Virus record (IMG/VR): IMGVR_UViG_3300043446_001781
Span: 1 to 34,830 of that record
DNA: 34,830 bases
Origin: a virus
Strand: one strand, 5' to 3'
This document shows positions 24,699 to 31,085 of the stretch, piece after piece (positions within the stretch are counted from its first letter, which is position 1; each line of letters opens with the position of its first letter). The position numbers and the translations under genes are program-made. Under the pieces are notes generated by a model. It searched no databases, had not been told where the DNA came from, and saw only the letters and a program-made list of their open reading frames with translations.

Positions 24699-25144
24699 TA
24701 CTTTGCTGCCTTTGCTCTTGCGGTCTGTACGGCGATTACCTTCTTTAGGAAGCCGTCTGCGTCGAACACCTTGCCACCGAATACTGCATCCTTGGTAAGG
24801 CCAAGTGTGAGGTGGAGGTGAACACCGCTCGAGGCGCTACCAGTTGTTCCTGCGGTGCCAATTACCTGGCCCGAAGTAACCTTGGTGCCTACCTTTAGCG
24901 GGCTAGGCTTATCCATGTGGCAGTAGCCAAAGAAGTGCTTGCCTACCTGGAGAACTACTACGTTGCCCAGGATTGCACTCGACTTATTTACTGCAATTAC
25001 GCCGTCATTTACAGCGTAGTAAGGGGTTCCACCCTTGAATCCGTTGTAGTCCACGCCGCGGTGACCATTTGGGTGCCACGAGTCAACTACGCCGAATAGT
25101 GGACCATACTTGTATTTGCCTTTAAGCGGCATTGTCCAAGCCAT
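24698..25144 (-). CDS. M23-family peptidase endolysin
   Basis: 148 residues, a minimal M23 (lysostaphin/LytM-type) zinc metallopeptidase: HxxxD at 28-32 (HRGVD), YCHMD near 74-78, and HLHL at 109-112 give the metal ligands and catalytic His. These enzymes cut peptide cross-bridges of peptidoglycan. There is no signal peptide and no separate wall-binding domain, so release depends on a holin. GAAAGGAA precedes the ATG. It heads a group of membrane genes typical of a lysis cassette. Confidence 0.88.
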   Translation of the reverse strand: MAWTMPLKGKYKYGPLFGVVDSWHPNGHRGVDYNGFKGGTPYYAVNDGVIAVNKSSAILGNVVVLQVGKHFFGYCHMDKPSPLKVGTKVTSGQVIGTAGTTGSASSGVHLHLTLGLTKDAVFGGKVFDADGFLKKVIAVQTARAKAAK

Positions 25145-25178
25145 GATGTTCCTTTCGGTATCTATTTATTGTCGGTTA

Positions 25179-25388
25179 TTATTGAGCCAAATTCTGGCTC
25201 AACTTGCTTTGGGCATAGGCCCGTCTATACGCACGCACGAACCCCATTTGGTATGCCTGGAACTCTCGTGTGCGTAAGTCATATGAGTTAAACGGTTTTT
25301 CTCTGTAGTACTCGATGGCAGAGCTGTACGCCTTTTCACGCACTTCTTTGGCCGATGGCTCCATGTAGTACTTCAAATACTTGAACAC
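25179..25388 (-). CDS. small basic/aromatic protein of unknown function
   Basis: 69 residues, Tyr/Arg-rich (KYLKYYMEPSAKEVREKAY, MGFVRAYRRAYAQ). The start is GTG at 25388: a strong GAGGAG lies at the end of the upstream gene, five bases before it. An internal ATG at 25364 is the alternative. It lies between two membrane-protein genes and the endolysin. No family recognised. Confidence 0.62.
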   Translation of the reverse strand: MFKYLKYYMEPSAKEVREKAYSSAIEYYREKPFNSYDLRTREFQAYQMGFVRAYRRAYAQSKLSQNLAQ

Positions 25389-25390
25389 GT

Positions 25391-25561
25391 TTACTCCTCG
25401 TCGTCCTTACGTAGCGGGTATGTGACCGCCCACGCAGCGGCCGTGCCGAGGATGCACCAGCCGACGATGGTCTTGGCAGAGCCCTCCAGCACTACCCAGG
25501 CCACGAACATACCTAGCAGGGTCCAAAGCTGGCCCAGCATGTCATTTAGGAATTTCTTCAT
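25391..25561 (-). CDS. 56-residue two-helix membrane protein, holin-like
   Basis: Minus-strand ATG at 25561, stop at 25391-25393. Two hydrophobic stretches (about 9-26, LGQLWTLLGMFVAWVVL, and 31-49, TIVGWCILGTAAAWAVTY) are joined by a short polar turn, and the C-terminus is charged (RKDDEE). The ATG overlaps the stop of the lectin gene as TAATG, and its last codons carry the GAGGAG used by the next gene. It is a second holin or antiholin candidate in the cassette. Confidence 0.75.
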   Translation of the reverse strand: MKKFLNDMLGQLWTLLGMFVAWVVLEGSAKTIVGWCILGTAAAWAVTYPLRKDDEE

Positions 25562-27162
25562 TACTTTCTCCTTACAGAAGAGGTTGAGTTTGAGGCAGCG
25601 GCTACGGTTGTAGCTGCGCCTACGGCATTTACAGCGGCTTGTACACCGATGACCGAAGCGATAACGGTCTTCTTAGCGGTTTCACGAACTTGCGGTGCCA
25701 TGTCAGCACCGACGTTACCTAGGTCATTGAAGGCGTTAAGAACAGCTGTTGCTGCACCACCAATGAGTGGGATAGCAGCAATTTCTTCAGGTACCTCTGG
25801 GTCGTCTGCTTGCGCGGCTACTGCCAGAGCTTCCAGAGCCTGCTCATATGCTGGCGAACCCTGTTCTGCAGTCTGGAACGTTTCCATAGCTGCAGCCACT
25901 AGCTCTTCGACCTGCGCTGTGGTAAGCTCTTCAGCAGGAACAGTTAGAAGTTCCTCTACTACAGCAGATGGAGTATCAGGTGTTTGTGAAGGCGTTGGCG
26001 TCGGTGTTGGCGTTGGTTCTACGGGTAGCACTACAGGTTGTTTTGTGGGCGTGGGTGTGGGCGTACTTACCACAGTCGCTGTGGGTGTGGGCGTTGGCTC
26101 AGTTGGTGCTGTTGGAGTTGGTGTTGGGGATGGTTCGACTGGCTGTGAAGGCGAAGGAGTCGGGCTCGGCTGCGGAGGCACGGAAGGTTCAGGAGTTGGT
26201 GTCACAGGCACTTCAGGAGCAGGCACGACAGCAGGGACGTCAGCCACGTAAGTAAGAACCACCTGGAGGCGCTTGTATGTTCCCCCACAAGGGTCACCGA
26301 AGACACCGTTACTAGATGCGATAGTAGCGGTGTTTTTGCCTAAGAAGACCTCTTCAACTTTCTGTACGGACACTTCCGCATTACACCACTGCACGGTATA
26401 GTTGTCTGGTACACCATAAGATGCAAAGTAAACCGCATCAAACTTGTAACCTTCAGGAGCCGTCAATGTCAAGTCCCAGCCCTCGTCAGCACTTCCGTGC
26501 ACCGAGTTCTCAGGAAATTGCTGAGTGGGTGGCGTCGGGTCAGGGGTTTGAGAAGGCTCAGGAGTGGTGGTTGGCACAGGAGAAGGCTCTACTGGAGTCA
26601 CTGTCGGCTCAGGAACAGCAGGAGTATCTGAAGGCGAAGGCGTTGGTTGCACAGGCTCTGGCGTCGGAGTCGCTGCAATAAACGGGTTTAGCCAAGGGCT
26701 GCACATAACTGGGCCGTAATAGCCGCCCCAGAAACCGTTGTCAATTCCTCTTAGGGTGACGTTTACTGAGTCTACGTGGCCTGTGTAGCCAGTGCCAATC
26801 TGTCTAGGCTGATTAACGTGCTTAGTACGAGTCTCCTCATATAGAACGGTATCGACAATCGCACCGCCCTCAATGAGGTCCATCTGGATACTGTACGAGT
26901 CAAAGACCTCACCATTACCGCCAATCTTGTTGGTGGTGTCATTCTGAACATCGATATTGAATTGGATGCCAGTTACATTGCTGCCCACAGGGTACGACTT
27001 ACTGGCACTGCCCCATGTGTAAGAAAATTGCACACAGTCAGCGGCCTTGTTTACGTTGTACCCAGTTGTCCAGTCGTTGAACGAATCCGCAAAAGCGGGG
27101 TCTGTAATAAATAGTGTTGAGAGTGCTACGAATAGTGCTGCGAGTAAACGCAGTCTCTTCAC
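25561..27162 (-). CDS. secreted, membrane-anchored protein with SUEL-type lectin domain
   Basis: 533 residues; GTG start at 27162 with AAGGAG six bases upstream. A Sec signal peptide (1-25, cleavage near AFA-DS) leads to an unknown beta domain (27-158, LRGIDNGFWGGYYGP), a Pro/Thr/Ser stalk, a SUEL/Gal_lectin-like domain (about 235-306: YFASYGVPDN, FLGKNTATI, VFGDPCGGTYKRL), a longer PTPTP stalk (310-398), and a C-terminal helical domain ending in a hydrophobic stretch with a basic tail. That is a stalked surface protein on the infected cell, not a virion fibre. Role is inferred: binding host sugars, blocking superinfection, or aiding release. Confidence 0.78.
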   Translation of the reverse strand: MKRLRLLAALFVALSTLFITDPAFADSFNDWTTGYNVNKAADCVQFSYTWGSASKSYPVGSNVTGIQFNIDVQNDTTNKIGGNGEVFDSYSIQMDLIEGGAIVDTVLYEETRTKHVNQPRQIGTGYTGHVDSVNVTLRGIDNGFWGGYYGPVMCSPWLNPFIAATPTPEPVQPTPSPSDTPAVPEPTVTPVEPSPVPTTTPEPSQTPDPTPPTQQFPENSVHGSADEGWDLTLTAPEGYKFDAVYFASYGVPDNYTVQWCNAEVSVQKVEEVFLGKNTATIASSNGVFGDPCGGTYKRLQVVLTYVADVPAVVPAPEVPVTPTPEPSVPPQPSPTPSPSQPVEPSPTPTPTAPTEPTPTPTATVVSTPTPTPTKQPVVLPVEPTPTPTPTPSQTPDTPSAVVEELLTVPAEELTTAQVEELVAAAMETFQTAEQGSPAYEQALEALAVAAQADDPEVPEEIAAIPLIGGAATAVLNAFNDLGNVGADMAPQVRETAKKTVIASVIGVQAAVNAVGAATTVAAASNSTSSVRRK

Positions 27163-27170
27163 TTATCTCC

Positions 27171-27485
27171 TTAATATGCGGCTGTGCCGCCTACGCTACT
27201 TCCTGTAGGAGTACTGTCTACTCCTGCTTCTTTTGCGATGTTTTGCGCCCCATCAGCCACTGCCTGAACGGTTGCGCCAGGTTGGCCATAATTCGGGTCG
27301 TAATTGGTCATTCCCATGAAAAACATAGGGCTTAGAGTCCAAGCAGCCTCTGGGATACCCATGCCGCCTGCATATGACAGGCCCACGTTGCTGCCAACAG
27401 AGGCCTTTGAGCTAGGAATGTAGAGGCCCTGACTGCCTTTTTGACTGGCGTACTGCCCCGACGTTCTGTCGGTGATTTTAGCCAT
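27171..27485 (-). CDS. phage protein of unknown function
   Basis: 104 residues from the ATG at 27485, preceded by GGA at seven bases and overlapping the end of the upstream gene by eight bases; a longer reading from 27560 runs inside that gene. Gly/Ser/Ala-rich with an aromatic/Met central part (AAWTLSPMFFMGMTNYDPNY). No signal or certain membrane helix. It precedes the lectin gene in the same operon. Function unknown. Confidence 0.62.
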   Translation of the reverse strand: MAKITDRTSGQYASQKGSQGLYIPSSKASVGSNVGLSYAGGMGIPEAAWTLSPMFFMGMTNYDPNYGQPGATVQAVADGAQNIAKEAGVDSTPTGSSVGGTAAY

Positions 27486-27708
27486 TCTTAATCCAAGGAC
27501 CGTAGCCTTCGCTCGATTGCGGCTGCGATTGCTGCTTCTGCTGGCCACCGCCGCCGCCAAGGCTTCCTGAGTTGGTTGAAGCGTAGTTCTTAAACATTGT
27601 GCTCAGGTTGCTGCTGCGGCTTGCCGCAGCTCCAGCAGCTGCGCCGCCTTCAGCGGCTGCTCCGCCCTCTAGCATAGGGAGAGCGAGTCTTGCTAGTGCA
27701 GCCCACAT
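27478..27708 (-). CDS. small Ala/Gly/Ser-rich protein
   Basis: 76 residues. A short hydrophobic N-terminus (MWAALARLALPMLEGG) precedes Ala/Gly repeats, then Ser/Asn, Gly and Gln runs. AGGAAG lies before the ATG at 27708. Low complexity prevents any family assignment. The pattern fits a flexible virion or membrane-edge protein; this is a guess. Confidence 0.55.
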   Translation of the reverse strand: MWAALARLALPMLEGGAAAEGGAAAGAAASRSSNLSTMFKNYASTNSGSLGGGGGQQKQQSQPQSSEGYGPWIKNG

Positions 27709-27709
27709 A

Positions 27710-27922
27710 TTAACTTCCTGCCAATCCGTTGTCTTGAGTCTTTACAGACTTGTTGTCGCTGTAGTTAGTTTCTCCAGCTTCGGTTTCCTTGCCACCGTAC
27801 TTTGCAGCATTTGTGGTCAAACCACGCTCCGCAGTCGCAGGAGATGCGCCGTATTTAGTCATGGCCTCGTCCCCACCATTAGCGGCGTCCTTTAGCTGAA
27901 CGCTTAGGCAATCATGTGCCAT
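27710..27922 (-). CDS. small phage protein, first gene of the left operon
   Basis: 70 residues from the ATG at 27922, chosen for the AAAGGAG seven bases upstream. An upstream in-frame ATG at 27961 would add 13 residues and lies just after a possible -10, so a leaderless longer form is possible. MAHDCLSVQLKDAANGGDEA is followed by a polar, Gly/Thr/Asn-rich tail. Unknown function. It begins the long minus-strand block, opposite the tRNA/thyX block. Confidence 0.6.
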   Translation of the reverse strand: MAHDCLSVQLKDAANGGDEAMTKYGASPATAERGLTTNAAKYGGKETEAGETNYSDNKSVKTQDNGLAGS

Positions 27923-27962
27923 AAAAGACTCCTTTAAACTCTCAACAAGTTTCTCAAACATC

Positions 27963-27991
27963 TTGCAGTATGTCAGGATAACTACTAGACT
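27963..27991 (+). promoter_or_regulatory. candidate promoter for the tRNA-Gln/HNH/thyX block
   Basis: TTGCAG (27963-27968), a 17-base spacer, then TAGACT (27986-27991). The expected transcription start falls within one or two bases of the tRNA-Gln 5' end. Both boxes are imperfect, so support comes mainly from spacing and position. On the opposite strand CATACT at 27967-27972 with TTAGAG 17 bases before could serve the minus-strand genes. Confidence 0.45.
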
Positions 27992-27999
27992 CTAAGTAT

Positions 28000-28070
28000 T
28001 GCCCCGTGGTGTAAAGGAAGCACGTGACTCTTTGGAAGTCGAGGATTTGGGTCGGTACCAGACGGGGCAG
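28000..28070 (+). tRNA. tRNA-Gln(UUG)
   Basis: 71 bases fold as a cloverleaf: 7-bp acceptor TGCCCCG/CGGGGCA, D stem GTGT/GCAC, anticodon stem TGACT/AGTCG (one T.G) with loop CTTTGGA (anticodon TTG), a 4-base variable loop, and T stem TTTGG/CCAGA. The U1-A72 pair and G73 are glutamine identity features. The T loop GTCGGTA is unusual, with G at position 54. No CCA is encoded. It ends 11 bases before the HNH start codon. Confidence 0.85.
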
Positions 28071-28081
28071 CTTAGGAAGAT

Positions 28082-28516
28082 ATGGACTACGCTGAAGTAA
28101 TACCTAAACTGCGGGCAGAAGGTAAGACCTATGCCGAGATTCGCGCGATTACTGGGGCGGCTAAAAGCACCATCTCCTACTACTGTGGGGATAATCAACG
28201 GGAGAAAACTGTGAATCGCACAAGGAGCTACGACGCAGTCATTCGTGGGTACTTGGTGCACACGAAAGAGACTACTCCCTGTGCAGACTGCTATAACTTA
28301 TTCCCGTATTACGTAATGCAGTTTGACCACTTGCCTGGATTTGTCAAGCTATTCAACTTGTCAGCATTTAGGGACTACACTCACGACTTAGATGTTGTAA
28401 AACGCGAGGTAAGTAAATGCGACGTGGTCTGCGCCAATTGCCACGCCATTCGAGAACATCACCGACGCGGGGCCCGTAAGAATATTGACGGAGTCTACGA
28501 CGATGAGCTAGACTAA
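28082..28516 (+). CDS. HNH endonuclease with N-terminal helix-turn-helix
   Basis: 144 residues. Residues 1-36 form a small DNA-binding helix-turn-helix (AEGKTYAEIRAITGAAKSTI). The HNH fold follows: CADC (67-70) and CANC (117-120) as zinc knuckles, FDH (81-83) for the catalytic His, then CH and EHHRR at 120-129. Such enzymes are homing or DNA-processing nucleases. Standing between tRNA-Gln and tRNA-Arg, it looks like a free-standing homing endonuclease inserted in the tRNA cluster. AGGAAG precedes the ATG. Confidence 0.85.
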   Translation: MDYAEVIPKLRAEGKTYAEIRAITGAAKSTISYYCGDNQREKTVNRTRSYDAVIRGYLVHTKETTPCADCYNLFPYYVMQFDHLPGFVKLFNLSAFRDYTHDLDVVKREVSKCDVVCANCHAIREHHRRGARKNIDGVYDDELD

Positions 28517-28522
28517 ACCCAA

Positions 28523-28595
28523 GCCCGATTAGCTCAGTGGATAGAGCAAGAGCCTTCTAATCTCTTGGTCGTAGGTTCGATTCCTACATCGGGCG
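28523..28595 (+). tRNA. tRNA-Arg(UCU)
   Basis: 73 bases: acceptor GCCCGAT/ATCGGGC, D stem GCTC/GAGC, anticodon loop CTTCTAA (anticodon TCT), 5-base variable loop, T arm GTAGG-TTCGATT-CCTAC, discriminator G. The anticodon stem has one C.T mismatch at 31-39. CCA is not encoded. It would read AGA and AGG. Confidence 0.96.
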
Positions 28596-28600
28596 CGTAA

Positions 28601-28672
28601 GCCCCAGTAGCTCAGTGGTAGAGCGACGCTCTTGTAAAGCGTAGGTCAAGAGTTCAATCCTCTTCTGGGGCT
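28601..28672 (+). tRNA. tRNA-Thr(UGU)
   Basis: 72 bases: acceptor GCCCCAG/CTGGGGC, D stem GCTC/GAGC, anticodon stem ACGCT/AGCGT with loop CTTGTAA (anticodon TGT), T arm AAGAG-TTCAATC-CTCTT, discriminator T. All stems pair. It lies five bases after tRNA-Arg, so the two are probably processed from one transcript. Confidence 0.97.
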
Positions 28673-28689
28673 CTCACAGAAAGGTAACC

Positions 28690-29034
28690 ATGTCAAAGAA
28701 AACAGACCGTGACGCCCTCACAGAGAAGGCAAAAAACAAGCAACTAGACTTTGCTACTACTAAGTGGCAAAACGCCCAGATGGCGGCAGCACAGGCCGCT
28801 GAGACCCTGGATAAGGCCCTTGCAGTAGTGCTCCTGCACAAGGACGAGCTATCAGAGGCTCAGATTGAGGAAATCTATGAGCAGATGCGCCTGAAGAAGG
28901 ACGAGCTCAAGTCATTCCTAATTGAGGAACAGCGCAAGTATGCGGAGGCACTTGACGCCGTTAATCTTGAGGCAGTAGTGTATGACAAGGACGAGCTGCC
29001 ACAACTCAAGCTCGTAAACCTAGAGGACCTATAA
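28690..29034 (+). CDS. coiled-coil protein of unknown function
   Basis: 114 residues, almost entirely charged helix (about 8-90: AQAAETLDKALAVVLLHKDE, then EEIYEQMRLKKDELKSFLIE) with a short C-terminal tail. AAAGG precedes the ATG at 28690. Its TAA overlaps the next ATG as TAATG. First protein gene after the tRNAs in the nucleotide block; no family recognised. Confidence 0.75.
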   Translation: MSKKTDRDALTEKAKNKQLDFATTKWQNAQMAAAQAAETLDKALAVVLLHKDELSEAQIEEIYEQMRLKKDELKSFLIEEQRKYAEALDAVNLEAVVYDKDELPQLKLVNLEDL

Positions 29035-29201
29035 TGCCGATTTATAACTACAAGTGCCCTACCTGTGAGCAGGTCACTGAAGTAAGCCACCCGATGTTCG
29101 ACGAACCAACTATCATCTGCCCAGAGTGCTCAATCCCTAAGATTAAGACTCCAGGCGTAGGCGCAGTTACTTTCAATGGTTCAGGGTGGGGGCACCAGTA
29201 A
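29034..29201 (+). CDS. FmdB-like zinc-ribbon protein
   Basis: 55 residues. MPIYNYKCPTCEQVTEV is the classic FmdB-type opening, with CPTC at 8-11 and CPEC at 29-32 binding zinc, and an FNGSGWGHQ-like end typical of the family. Such small ribbons are called regulatory proteins but their role is unclear. It overlaps both neighbours by one base (TAATG at 29034 and TAATG at 29201), tying it translationally to thyX. Confidence 0.85.
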   Translation: MPIYNYKCPTCEQVTEVSHPMFDEPTIICPECSIPKIKTPGVGAVTFNGSGWGHQ

Positions 29202-29893
29202 TGGATGTTAAATTCCGTACAGATGTTACCGTAGACCTAATCCAACAGATGGGAGATGATTCAAGTGTTGTGCGTGCTGCTCGTGTTAGTTCTGGCTCTG
29301 TCAGTGTATCTGGCGAAAAAGACAAAGGACTAATCAACTACCTGATGCGTGACCGCCACGGCTCACCTTTTGAGCACAATGCGTTCACGTTCTACATTGA
29401 GGCACCCATCTTCGTGTTCCGTGAGTTCATGCGTCACCGTATTGCTTCCTACAACGAAGAGTCAGGCCGCTACAAGGAATTGGAGCCTGTTTTCTACGTC
29501 CCAAGCCTTGAGCGTAAGTTGGTTCAGATAGGTAAGCCTGGTGCATACACGTTCGAGCCAGGAACTGAAGAGCAGATGGAGGACGTGCAGTCTTACACCG
29601 AGTGCGCCAGTGAGGACGCTTACGATGTATACCAGAGCCTTCTAAATAAGGGAATCGCCCGTGAAGTGGCTCGCATGGTGCTTCCATTAAACATTTACAG
29701 TTCTATGTACGTAACTATGAACGCACGTTCCCTAATGAACTTCTTGAGCCTCCGCTCAGAGAAGCAGGGAACCTATCCGTCGTTCCCACAGCACGAGATT
29801 GCTATGGTGGCAGATAAGATGGAAAACATCTTTAGTGGCTTTATGCCAGTAACTTATAAGGCTTTTGTAGAGAACGGACGTGTGGCCCCATAA
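29201..29893 (+). CDS. thyX: flavin-dependent thymidylate synthase ThyX
   Basis: 230 residues. The ThyX signature RHRxxSxNxxSxR appears as RHRIASYNEESGR (78-90), and the preceding RDRHGSPFEHNAFTFYIEAP is typical. ThyX methylates dUMP to dTMP using methylene-tetrahydrofolate and FAD/NADPH. I take the ATG at 29201, which overlaps the FmdB-like stop, over an in-frame ATG 15 bases earlier. Downstream dut would supply dUMP. Actinobacteria commonly use ThyX. Confidence 0.95.
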   Translation: MDVKFRTDVTVDLIQQMGDDSSVVRAARVSSGSVSVSGEKDKGLINYLMRDRHGSPFEHNAFTFYIEAPIFVFREFMRHRIASYNEESGRYKELEPVFYVPSLERKLVQIGKPGAYTFEPGTEEQMEDVQSYTECASEDAYDVYQSLLNKGIAREVARMVLPLNIYSSMYVTMNARSLMNFLSLRSEKQGTYPSFPQHEIAMVADKMENIFSGFMPVTYKAFVENGRVAP

Positions 29894-30318
29894 TGTTTGT
29901 AGTTGCAGACTGCGCTGACTCACAGTCCCCTGTCTATGCCACCAGCGGCGCGGCAGGGGCGGATTTGCGCTCAAATGAAGAAGTGACTATCTACCCAGGA
30001 GACTGGATGCTGGTAGGCACTGGAGTCAAACTTGAAATGCCTAAGGGCGTTGTAGGACTTATTCACCCACGTAGTGGCCTGGCATTGAAGCACGGTATCA
30101 CCGTCCTAAACGCCCCAGGAACGATTGACTGTGACTACCGCGGTGAGATTAAGGTGATGCTGTATAACGCCTACACAGAGCCGTACACGGTGCTTCCTGG
30201 TGACCGTATCGCCCAGATTGTGTTCCAGCAGTATCTCACCGCTGAGTTCTTCTTAGGAACTGTGTCTGAGAACAGCTACCGTGGCTCAGGTGGTTTTGGC
30301 TCCACAGGCACCAACTAA
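29893..30318 (+). CDS. dut: dUTP diphosphatase (dUTPase)
   Basis: 141 residues, the usual trimeric dUTPase size. All five motifs are recognisable: AGADLRS (about 21-27), PRSGLALKHG (59-68), GITVLNAPGTIDCDYRGE (68-85), GDRIAQI (about 103-109) and the C-terminal arm RGSGGFGSTG. It hydrolyses dUTP to dUMP, the substrate of the adjacent ThyX. Coupled to thyX by TAATG at 29893. Confidence 0.95.
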   Translation: MFVVADCADSQSPVYATSGAAGADLRSNEEVTIYPGDWMLVGTGVKLEMPKGVVGLIHPRSGLALKHGITVLNAPGTIDCDYRGEIKVMLYNAYTEPYTVLPGDRIAQIVFQQYLTAEFFLGTVSENSYRGSGGFGSTGTN

Positions 30319-30359
30319 AAGAGAAAAAGAAAACCCCTCAGGATTACCTGGGGGGGTTT
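30319..30359 (-). terminator. bidirectional terminator: dut (+) and large ncRNA (-)
   Basis: AAACCCCTCAGG (30331-30342) pairs with CCTGGGGGGGTTT (30347-30359) around ATTA, with one bulge. Plus strand: a weak tail (TTTCTTATT), enough to end the thyX/dut transcript. Minus strand: the tail reads TCTTTTTCTCTTTT, a better U tract, so it also serves as a strong end for the RNA coming from the right. Confidence 0.8.
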
Positions 30360-30699
30360 CTTATTAAATTAAGCAGTACCGCCACCCCGAATGACGTTCA
30401 ACGGACAGGATAGGGTTGTCTACTGGCGGCACTGCTAGTGGGATTGTCGGATTTGCACCGTTTGACATGGCTTCACCTGGAGTGCTTCCAGTTACCATAC
30501 AATCCCTAGCCGTTCTCTTACGAGGGTGGACTAACCTTGACGGATGCACCATGGATGGCCTATCGCATGTAGCCATGTTTAACCAACCAAGTGTGGTGCA
30601 CTCTATTTATCCTACTACCTGCCGCAGCAAAGGGTAATAGGACCAGCAATTCCGTAGGTCGGACGAGTATTCCCATCCCATGAAGGGAACTGCTGTTTG

Positions 30700-30781
30700 T
30701 TGGAGCAGTGAGATTTGCACTCACTCAGCATAAGCAACGGTTTTACAGACCGCCCCGACTCTCTAACTTCGGCGTGCTCCA
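30700..30781 (-). tRNA. tRNA-Tyr(GUA) embedded in the large ncRNA
   Basis: 82 bases: acceptor TGGAGCA/TGCTCCA, D stem CCGA/TCGG, anticodon stem GCGGT/ACCGT with loop CTGTAAA (anticodon GTA), a 12-base class II variable arm, T stem GTGAG/CTCAC with loop TGCAAAT, discriminator A. The long variable arm and A73 suit Tyr. The T loop with G at position 55 is unusual. It lies on the same strand as the ncRNA and directly abuts its neighbouring stems. Confidence 0.9.
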
Positions 30782-30907
30782 GTTGCCCTTGGATAAGTAC
30801 TCACCTTGCGGCATTCCCATCTTTCGCACGTGCTTGGGCGACACACGTGAAGATACGTTCCTAAACGTTTGCTGGTTTATCCTGTGGACTCTGCAACTAA
30901 CGTACCG

Positions 30908-30987
30908 TGGACCTGCACAGAATCGAACTGTGGTCTTACAGACTCCGACTAGCGGCCTTGTTCTGTAATCGACACCATTTCAAGCCC
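30908..30987 (-). other. tRNA-like element with a canonical T arm, no cloverleaf
   Basis: Minus strand CACAG-TTCGATT-CTGTG (30916-30932) is a perfect tRNA T arm and its flanks GGGCTTG and CAGGTCC can pair over seven bases with two G.U pairs. However, no acceptable anticodon stem-loop exists in the 46 bases between, so I treat it as part of the ncRNA fold or a decayed tRNA. Confidence 0.45.
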
Positions 30988-31085
30988 TTGTTTGAAGACC
31001 CCAGCAGGGAAAGGGGAGGAACCTGCTGGGGCCTTATCACCAAACACACCCGCAGAAAGGAAAGGAGGAACTACGAGCAATATTT

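Larger units (their letters stand above)
30331..31079 (-). ncRNA. large structured non-coding RNA, GOLLD/ROOL-like candidate
   Basis: Gene-free on both strands. Inverted repeats in order: 30372-30384/30424-30436 (13 bp), 30440-30447/30499-30506 (8), 30510-30513/30540-30543 (4), 30545-30551/30594-30600 (7) enclosing 30555-30559/30572-30576, 30610-30619/30633-30642 (10), 30644-30653/30686-30695 (10), tRNA-Tyr, 30781-30786/30893-30898 with inner stems 30791-30796/30877-30882 and 30827-30832/30844-30849, and 30999-31008/31022-31031 (10). All three imperfect long stems are A.C on the plus but G.U on the minus strand, fixing the transcribed strand. A promoter at 31086-31113 and terminator at 30319-30359 bound about 750 bases. 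GOLLD and ROOL are large phage RNAs found beside tRNA genes. Confidence 0.65.

Noticed and set aside
25649-26251. Plus-strand Gly/Val-rich frame of about 200 codons
   Set aside because: It is the antisense of the PTPTP stalk and C-terminal domain of the lectin gene.
30416-30968. Short plus-strand frames with ATG starts in the ncRNA region
   Set aside because: No ribosome-binding sites, no protein-like composition, and they cross stems and the tRNA-Tyr gene.
30908-30987. A further tRNA gene (class II) on the minus strand
   Set aside because: T arm and acceptor could pair, but every possible anticodon stem-loop has at least two mismatches; kept as a tRNA-like element only.
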